Positions 56,816 through 64,000 of a DNA stretch of 64,000 nt are shown in pieces. The stretch comes from Lepidostoma basale (Eukaryota > Arthropoda > Insecta > Trichoptera > Lepidostomatidae). The stretch is taken from the NCBI GenBank assembly GCA_022606425.2, contig JAHDVF020000732.1, forward strand, positions 806,001-870,000, given 5' to 3'. The position numbers were made by a program, and so were the translations under genes. The first letter of the stretch is position 1; every line of letters begins with the position of its first letter. The notes beneath the pieces were generated by a model that saw nothing but the letters and a program-made list of their open reading frames with translations, did not search any database and was not told the DNA's origin.

Positions 56816-58540
56816 CAAATTACTAAAAGTGTATTATTATTTTATTTAATTAGAAATAAACTTCATAGCAAGGCGAAACATATCATTCTCATAAATCCGA
56901 ATTAAAATTCATACGAGTACTAGACGTTTTAATCGTATCAATTACCATTAAATATCTTTTAAAAATCAGAGTTCAAAAATTACCTTTATGTATTTAAAAC
57001 ACTGTAGATTGCCGTAATTGTGTGAAGGGCTCCGTGTGTCTACCGATTAATTCGTTACCCTGTTAGATTATCGCGCGAAATCAATTTTTCGTTTCTCCGT
57101 GCTTATCTTTATTCGAGAAACGTTCTTATTCTAGGAAATTGCTTCTAATAAAGTTACCTATATCCGAAATCAGGACAACGAACGAGTATTCAGAAGCTCT
57201 CTTAAAACTCTTATTTTTAAGAGAAGTTTTCCGGACGAAGAGCGCCCTTGAAGGGAATCTCTGACAAAAATGGTGCAATCTAAATCATCGTCACCATATT
57301 TATCATTACGTTTGTTCTTTTATACTTGACAAGTCTAGAACTTGGCAAGTATAAAATCGTCTCGATGTGCAATCTGGAATCTGGTAAGGATGCTTGAAGC
57401 AGACGCTTCCCGTGAGAAAGCTTTAATAATAAAAATAACAATTAAGCTAATTTGTATAGCTCCGTCTTCGGCAGTAGCTTACCACAATGATAATTCTTGC
57501 AAATAACATTTTTTGCGCCAACCCTATATTTAAAGGTTGAGATTTCCGTTGTCGGAAATTGAAATTCGAGTCCCACTTTCCTCGAGTGAAGTGCATACAA
57601 AAATTGATTCAGAATCATTTTATAAAATGTTACCTCGCACGAGCCTCTCCTTCTCTCCTCTTACACCGTCAGCATGGGTTGTGTAATACATGGTCTCACC
57701 CATGTATTATAGTATTGTATATGAACTTATAAGTCAGATTGTTAAGTATCGTCAGACAAAAATGAGTTTCAGGCAATTATAGTTCATGAAGTTGTAATGA
57801 AAACATTACATGTTTTTTAATAGCAATAGTATTGTTTTAATATATTTTATTATCTTCAATACATATTTTTATAAAGATATTCCGAATTACGTGAATAAAT
57901 AGAACATTGACTATGATCATATGCACGTGTACGTATTCGCGCGCGATTAGAAAATGGAGTGAGATGCAAACAAATTCAATGTTCAGATCTATAAATAGGA
58001 AGCAAATTGGTCCTTTATTCCAGGAGCCCTCCCATAATCCGGATACATGTTGGCCGGTGACCGCGCTGATTAATTTATTTAATTTTTTGGGTTCACAGAG
58101 GTCCGAAGAACGGTTTTTAATGCTCGGAATTAGAAGACACCACCATCGAGAGCCATAATCTCTTTACGTATTCCATTTGAACATCCAAAAAATGTTTTTA
58201 CGACTAAAATACCACAAAATATATCATATTTATAGTACTTCGTGTGCTGTCAAATGAGACAAATATTATTTAAATACTTTTTTTTATCATCTCAATTATC
58301 CAAAGTACTTTATTTTTCCGATATATATATTTACACCATTTAAATAAATTGATACTAATTACTACTCATTTTTTATTAGAGTCACTCGCTATTTTTTATA
58401 AAATATACGTTTTACATATATTCTAGTTTAAAGCATTGAAATAAATGTTGTGTAAAGTGTTATTAATTATAACAATAAAAATAACCATCCGTATCGTTCG
58501 TGTATATAAATATATACTTTATATACGACTTACAAATTAT
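56816..58540. other. Stretch without recognised genes
   Basis: Contains the half-motif near 56866 and octamer TACGAGTA near 56912. A short inverted repeat around 57694-57713 ('aatacatg' ... 'catgtatt') is visible. ORF 57907-58158 has no motif. Confidence 0.45.
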
Positions 58541-58544
58541 TCCA

Positions 58545-59215
58545 TATTTTTCTTCTTCGTCTTCTTCTTCTTCTTCTTTTAATAGATCTGATGATCTGAG
58601 ATTTAGAAATCATGTCTCGTCGGATGATGAGATCCAACTGTCCCTCCATATCTTAGGCGGTCTTCCAGGTGGGCGGTGTCCGGAGGGGATTTCATAAGCG
58701 ACTGTATATGCGAGTCTGTCACCATCCATTCGGGCTACATGGTCCCTCCAGTATCTTCTTCTGGATCTACTCCACTGAACGATATCATCTATTTCGCAAG
58801 TTTTTCTTATATCTACGTTGCGGACACGATCTCGGAGGGTTTTTCCAGTGATTGATCTTAGGACCTTCATCTCCGATGTTCTTAGTAGTCCCTTGGTTCG
58901 CACAGTGTCAGCCCGCGTCTCTACAGCGTACGTCATGATAGGTCGCACGCATGTTTTATAGATTCTGATCTTGCTGTCGACACGCATGTGCTTGTTCTTC
59001 CAGACCAGATACTTCAGGCATCCTAACACGGCAGAGGCTTACTGACTTGTTCACGTACTTCGGTATAAAGGTCATTTTGGCTGCAGATCTCCACTCCCAA
59101 ATATCTGAAACTCATTACTTGCTCTACAGGTATATCATCAACAGTCAGCTTACATCTTGTAGATATTTTTCTATAATAAAATAATAAATTCGATGATTTA
59201 TAGAGCGCCATTTTT
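58545..59215 (-). pseudogene. LINE family C, C-terminal half with (GAA)n tail
   Basis: Minus frames 59211-59023 and 59029-58610 read TVDDIPVEQVMSFRYLGVEI, LGCLKYLVWKNKHMRVDSK, IRIYKTCVRPIMTYAVETRA, MKVLRSITGKTLRDRVRN, SRRRYWRDHVARMDGDRL and PPGRPPKIWRDSW. This is the region after the RT palm (YLG, then the VRP..TY..ET, LRDR.RN and GH/DHVARM..GRPP.RW blocks) of an RTE-like LINE. A frameshift lies near 59025. The tail (TTC)n occupies about 58549-58579 on the plus strand. 5' truncated; the RT catalytic box is missing. The shorter relative is at 3781-4035. Confidence 0.85.
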
Positions 59216-59279
59216 ATGAATTAATCATCTCAAGAGCGCGCTTTCAGTAAAATCAGTTATAATAACATTTTTTAGAATG

Positions 59280-59400
59280 CCATCCTGAAAAATAAAAAAT
59301 GGATAATTCTGACGTATGACTATTCCATGGCCAGACACAGGAGCCAAGGAGAGTCCCACACCAAAATGTAGCGGTGAGAAGAAGAAGACTCTTCTATGAT
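59280..59400 (+). mobile_element. Possible LINE 3' end with (AAG)n tail
   Basis: 'gccagacacaggagccaagg' and 'caccaaaatgtagcggtgag' precede AAGAAGAAGACT, a layout like the other (GAA)n-tailed LINE ends. There is too little coding sequence to assign a family. Confidence 0.35.
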
Positions 59401-61064
59401 ATTTCTGATTACATGATTTAGCTTTCTATGCAAAAAATAATGTTATCATTGATAAATAATTGAATAAAAAATACACAAATCTGAAGTATATAACATATGT
59501 AATAGGAGAATACATCAGTGCTGGAGTGATGTACGTATAACAAGGCTAAGTAAGGCCATTAGAGAGGGGAACAGCGTTCGAGTGTGAGGAGGATCTGAGC
59601 CCAGCCAGCACGAGCCATACTGGGACATACAAATATATCGGACCATTTATTACATCTAACTGCACCGGGAGAACCAAAAATCGTTTATAATATTTCAATT
59701 TCATTCTATTCGCCAAACATGTATCTAGTTTGTCAGAGACTAAACAATATTCGAATTTAAATCATTTTTGAAAATCGTCGTTTTTACACACCTTTATGCA
59801 CTTTTCACACATATGCCGGAGTTGCCCTTCGGTGTAGAAATTTAAACAAATTTAATAGTACACGATATTTTTTGTAATATTTAAACTGGTAAAAACTTAC
59901 AAATAACTTCATTCCTTACCCTTCTCAATTCCTTCCATTATCATATCCAATTTACTTTAGAAATATCAAATCAAATTTTGCCTTAAATATTATTCATCAT
60001 TTGGACAATGCATTGATTTGGCAGAATCACTTTGATGTTTTAACATTATTAGCTGTTAAATTAAAGCACTTTTATAGAATATCACACATTGAATTTATTT
60101 CTTTTAAAATTATCAACATGTTGATTGTAACACCCAATGATGCTAACATTGGTTAGCGAAGGCTGTCGCGACAATTTCAAAAGAAATAAAATCAATATGT
60201 AATATACTATAATGGTGTTTTAATTAAACAATTATTAATAATTTAAGATATTTCAAAAACCAACTTATACAGATAATACTATACAATACACCTGTAATCA
60301 TCTGATTTCACATTATCATCTAGATTCCCACACCAAGTTGACTCACTATATCAATATACCCCTTTCACTAAAATAAAAGTATATATAATATAGTACTCAA
60401 TATTGTCTTACACTCTGAATAAGACTAGATCAAATGTCCAGTTTTTACTAGAAATCATATTCAGTCTCGCAGAGCAACACATTATTCCGCATTAGCTTGT
60501 TGTTTGATGTAGCCGTGGGATCTCATTAAAATTCAGGCGTAGGAGCCACATCACTCGTAGAATGCTTATTTATTGAGGGGCTCTTTTTATCTTTGGCTAT
60601 GTATTCTGTCGATAAGAATGTATCATTTTTTAGTTAAAACTCCCCCAAATATCACGTCCGCGCGGGTTCTAGATTCAATTCTAGATTTATGAGATTTATT
60701 CTTACGTGACTGAAATAATGTATTGCAAAATAGTTTCATTTCAATTCAAAACACACGTGAAAATAAACAAAAATATATAATTCATTTTAAATCATTTAAA
60801 AACACATTCATGCTGTGCTGTATTCTCATGATTATTGAAACTTCACAAGGCCGTCATATTTATTCTGAAATAATATTTGTCACCTGAGAGGCAGGTTCAA
60901 CGAGGCCGTTGGGAAGAGAGACAAGCCAGGAATTTCAATTTGTCGGTTGTATCAAATTTCAACTAATGAAAAAATATTTAAAGAACTTATTATTTAAGAA
61001 TAACAAATGTTGTGTGAATGACGAATACCTACTTGTGAATGAATACATATTGTTCTGGCTGATC
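59401..61064. other. Stretch without recognised genes
   Basis: AT-rich; the patch at 59560-59640 is slightly GC-richer. No coding sequence or repeat was identified. Confidence 0.5.
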
Positions 61065-61190
61065 AGGCTAGGTTGAGCGAATCGGACTGCTGGGAAGAGA
61101 AGGCGAAGAATCGAAGAGCTTGGAAGAAAATCATCAAGGAGGCTAAAGCTCTCAGTTGTATGACCATAGAAAGAAGGAAGTGAGAAAGTA
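61065..61190 (+). mobile_element. EN-RT LINE, extreme C-terminal fragment
   Basis: The frame reads ARLSESDCWEEKAKNRRAWK then KIIKEAKALSC and a stop-terminated TIERRK. It matches the AQDR..WR..(V/I)KEAKAL.G end of RTE-like LINEs (related to family E). About 120 bases, with no tail beyond GAAGAAGG. Confidence 0.55.
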
Positions 61191-62599
61191 TGTTACTACT
61201 GATGAAAGAACTATCCAATGATGAAACATATTATATTAGGTAAAATATTTTATCGCAATGGTCTCGACAGACGTAGCTATATCCTGAAATTGCGAAGAGG
61301 GCAGGATAAAGCATCTATACTGTGAGGTTATCCTGAAATTTCAGTTGTCGGCAGCGGGACATTATGAACGGCTAGGCCAGCGGTCTGGCTCACGAGGCAC
61401 ATGACCACTTTTGAAGAGGGGCGACACGGACCTCTTCATACGTCTTACTAGGACAGGGAAGTGCCCATTCATTTTAGCTACTCAGTAGATTTATCATGTC
61501 CCGCATTATATTATATTTATTCGCAAATAGAATATTTCATCACTTGGGCACTTGGTAATACCTATTTTTTTTCTTAAATAAGCTTTAATTGATTGGAAGA
61601 TCAGATATCTTGACACCCGAACAACAGACGACACTCCCCGGCGAATGTAACTCCACAGCTCGACTCGTAACTGAACTATTCCCGGCGATAGCTATGCAAG
61701 ACGAACTTTCATTTTCTCCATTGGATTATATATCCTGACTAAGTTTTTTGCTTAAATATCTAATCTGTATAAAAGTTAGAGATTCAATACACGGTGTATC
61801 GATGTTCCGGCAGAGCTTCAATATTTGAATGAACATTTGAACCCGGACTTCGGTTCGGAAACCAATTGTTTGCAAACGCTGCCATTAATAATTCTCCCGC
61901 GAGAGTCTCTAATGTGACAAAGTATTAAGTTTTATTCCATCCTAAATAAATAACAAAAAATAATTATGTTTTGAATGTTAGGTTATTAGAATGTTATACG
62001 GAGTACTTTCAGAAATGGAAATAATCTTAATCAGCTTTAAAAGAAGCCTAAAAGCGCCATTTCAAAGCACATAAAACACATCAGAAGTTCTATAGACTGA
62101 ATTGTCCGTAATAATAGGAGGAGTGGTCATGTTTTGCACGAGTCGTGCTCGTATTGTTTAGCCTAAACGAATTTTCTTGTTTTTTTTAGCAAATAGAATA
62201 CTCGTATAATGAATTGCCGTAAAATAGTTCGACAGGAGTTATTTCGCCACAGGAGGTGCCGAAAGCAAAATCCCGACGAAAATTAAGTAAGTAGTAAAAT
62301 TTTAATGTACTACATAAATTAAACTTCCTTTCTGGAAAAATAAATATTATTCGCTTGAATCAGAGTTTCCATAATCATTTAGATTCAGTACAAAACATGT
62401 TTAGTATAATTACGAAATTTCATATTTACGAGTACATTTGAATGTGCGTGTAATGCTTCTCAAATATAGCTGAACAAATATAGCTTTTTGTTTTTTATTT
62501 ACATAACAATTAAAACATTGGATTTCTATATCTAGTTTTCTAACTTAATCATTTGCGAATTGCTGCATTTCTCCAGGATTAGATTGTTCAAATATTACA
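61191..62599. other. Stretch without recognised genes
   Basis: A moderately GC-rich block at 61260-61500 ('gtcggcagcgggacattatg' near 61347) may be part of an unassigned repeat. Octamers TACTCGTA/TACGAGTA lie at about 62199 and 62427. No coding sequence is recognised. Confidence 0.45.
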
Positions 62600-63042
62600 A
62601 ATTAAATCAAATCAAATCAAGTCAGTTTATTTCATCAACAGATATTACAAAATTAATTTTTAAGGCATCTATTGAGAACAGGTAAAATAATATTTTGTAT
62701 ATAGTATACTACCAGAAACGCATGAGAGATGGTTCAACATTAGGAAGACAGGATACTATCCAGAATTAAGAGTATTTGCCCTCTGAACGTACTTTCACTG
62801 ATATGAAAGACGTCGATCTCCGAGGATACCGCGTTCAGCTGATTGATTGCTCTTCCCACCGGTGTCACCAGAGCCAAGTTGGTTCTGGCGGCGGGTAGGT
62901 AAAACAATCTATGCTGGCGCTGTCGGAGATATCTGTCGGGAACAAAAAGACCTACACCCTCCAGCGCAGCTGAGTTTACAAAATATCCCCTTATTAGTCT
63001 AAAGAAATGGGTTATAAGAAACCCGACCCCTTTAAACACGCA
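62600..63042 (-). pseudogene. CR1/jockey-like LINE, second (GATTT)n-tailed copy
   Basis: The minus frame 63039-62740 reads HFFRLIRGYFVNSAALEGVG, LFVPDRYLRQRQHRLFYLPA, ARTNLALVTPVGRAINQLNA, VSSEIDVFHISESTFRGQI. It shares tail and 3' UTR ('cagtttatttcatcaacaga', then (TCAAA)n at 62603-62620) with the copy at 9566-10078. This copy keeps the 18 codons missing there but starts further downstream (5' truncated at about 63040). Confidence 0.8.
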
Positions 63043-63862
63043 TGGATATATGTTTTAAATATGATAATTTATAGTTAAATTGGTTAATAAATAATTAGTG
63101 TAGACTTCCCTCTAACATTCACGTGAAGTTGAATAATAGTAGTTTTTCTAAACTATCAAAGAGCTGCGCAACCCTTTGTCTGTCTTAACATTTCCTCATT
63201 CCATTTCACTGCACATTTTCCCACTGACAGTTTCTTCTTTTATCACCCGCTCAGAGCGTGGGTTTTATTTTAGTAGAATTCCAATGAGTTAACTCTACTG
63301 ACTTTTATTAAACTAGTCTTTCAATTAGCGCGAAATAGGTATTTGAAACATCCCGTTTTCTTAGCGAGTTTAATCGAGTAACGTGTATTGCAGTCTCGTT
63401 TTCATACATTTAACCTACTTGTATATGTAATGATTATCAAGGAATTAAACATACATTGGATTCGGGTTATTATATTATTTTATTGTGATATTTCTCGAGC
63501 CCACCTTGTTTTGACATTGTTGCGGAGATTAAAATGATATTATTATTTGGGTAAAATACAGAACAGAACGCGTACTTCAGGAGCTGCGCGGAATACAAAA
63601 TACAAAGTGAACTAATAACTACGGGTACTATACGAGTACTAACGGCGAGAAATTTCAATGAAAACTCAATTGTAAATTTTTATCCTGGCTACTATCGCGT
63701 CAATGTGAATTAGTTTACAAAGCTAATTTGGAAGGGAAATATTCTTTTTTCTTTAAATATTGGTAATTAAAATTTTAAAAAAAAACACATTTGTCACCAA
63801 CTAACAGATTCTAAAAAATATGTTTAAATTTTTCACTCTATGTAATCGTTAATTGTTTTTTT
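63043..63862. other. Stretch without recognised genes
   Basis: AT-rich. Octamer TACGAGTA lies at about 63631. ORF 63470-63658 (minus) has no motif. Confidence 0.5.
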
Positions 63863-64000
63863 AGTCTTCTTCTTCTTGTTCTGTCATACCTCCGTGGTAC
63901 CTAGGGCCTCAAGGAACCTTCTTTACCCGACTCTATCGCATGCCTGATGCCTAACATCATCCCAAGTGAGGCCTGCTTCTTTAACCTCGTCCTGCAGGGC
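63863..64000 (-). mobile_element. LINE family D, 3' end running off the window
   Basis: The minus strand reads LQDEVKEAGLTWDDVRHQAC, then RVG, a stop and RRFLEALGTTEV before a (GAA)n tail ((TTC)n at about 63866-63876, plus strand). It is closely related to 10985-11225. The element continues past base 64000, so its length is unknown. Confidence 0.75.

Noticed and set aside
58610..58851. Plus-strand ORFs over the 58.5 kb LINE
   Set aside because: They are shadows of the minus-strand LINE C-terminus.

Overview
The window is eukaryotic: AT-rich, no operon structure, no long intact ORF, and dense with decayed transposable elements. The element set suggests an insect, most likely a lepidopteran. 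It includes a Helitron ending in CTAG after a 'gaagttcgtcgggtcag' tail, LINEs encoding WFGHxERM...GRPRKTW and ending in (GTTA)n, CR1/jockey-like LINEs ending in (GATTT)n, and a Transib element. This is inference from element families; no host gene was found to confirm it. I see no convincing host protein-coding exon, tRNA gene or rRNA gene anywhere in the 64 kb, so the window is probably intergenic or a very large intron.

Layout. 1-13.6 kb: a 2.4 kb Helitron (854-3229) that carries a LINE fragment and a Penelope-like (PLE) GIY-YIG endonuclease fragment, then scattered LINE 3' ends and two small palindromes. 13.6-15.7 kb: the longest LINE copy, an L2/CR1-type reverse transcriptase with two frameshifts. 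15.7-27 kb: RTE-type LINE debris, an internally deleted LINE that fuses its endonuclease start to its C-terminus (22443-23015), a palindromic PLE-type end, and a CpG-rich island (23540-23790). 27-33.4 kb: a tRNA-derived SINE, the most complete copy of the WFGHxERM LINE family, and a fold-back element with a perfect 71-bp inverted repeat. 33.4-46.8 kb: more LINE fragments, including an EN-RT element of RTE type (44735-46515). 49.5-51.6 kb: a Transib-like DNA transposon (a RAG1 relative) with terminal inverted repeats starting CACTAT, a 5-bp CGGCG target duplication, and a decayed transposase C-terminus. 52-64 kb: more LINE, SINE, PLE and fold-back copies.

Two features tie the window together. 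First, a short RNA-like motif recurs at more than a dozen places: an (A)GATG- or ATAATG-like start, a short stem-loop, then CGAAAC, usually followed by ATAAA. Several loci hold it as back-to-back inverted pairs. One copy lies just downstream of a recognisable PLE C-terminus, so I read these as PLE 3' ends, a class known to carry hammerhead-type ribozymes. Second, the octamer TACGAGTA/TACTCGTA appears about 21 times, far above chance, mostly outside the recognised transposons and without an obvious explanation.

Nothing here works as a pathway. The coding remnants are retrotransposition and transposition proteins, and every one I can recognise is truncated, frameshifted or interrupted by stops.
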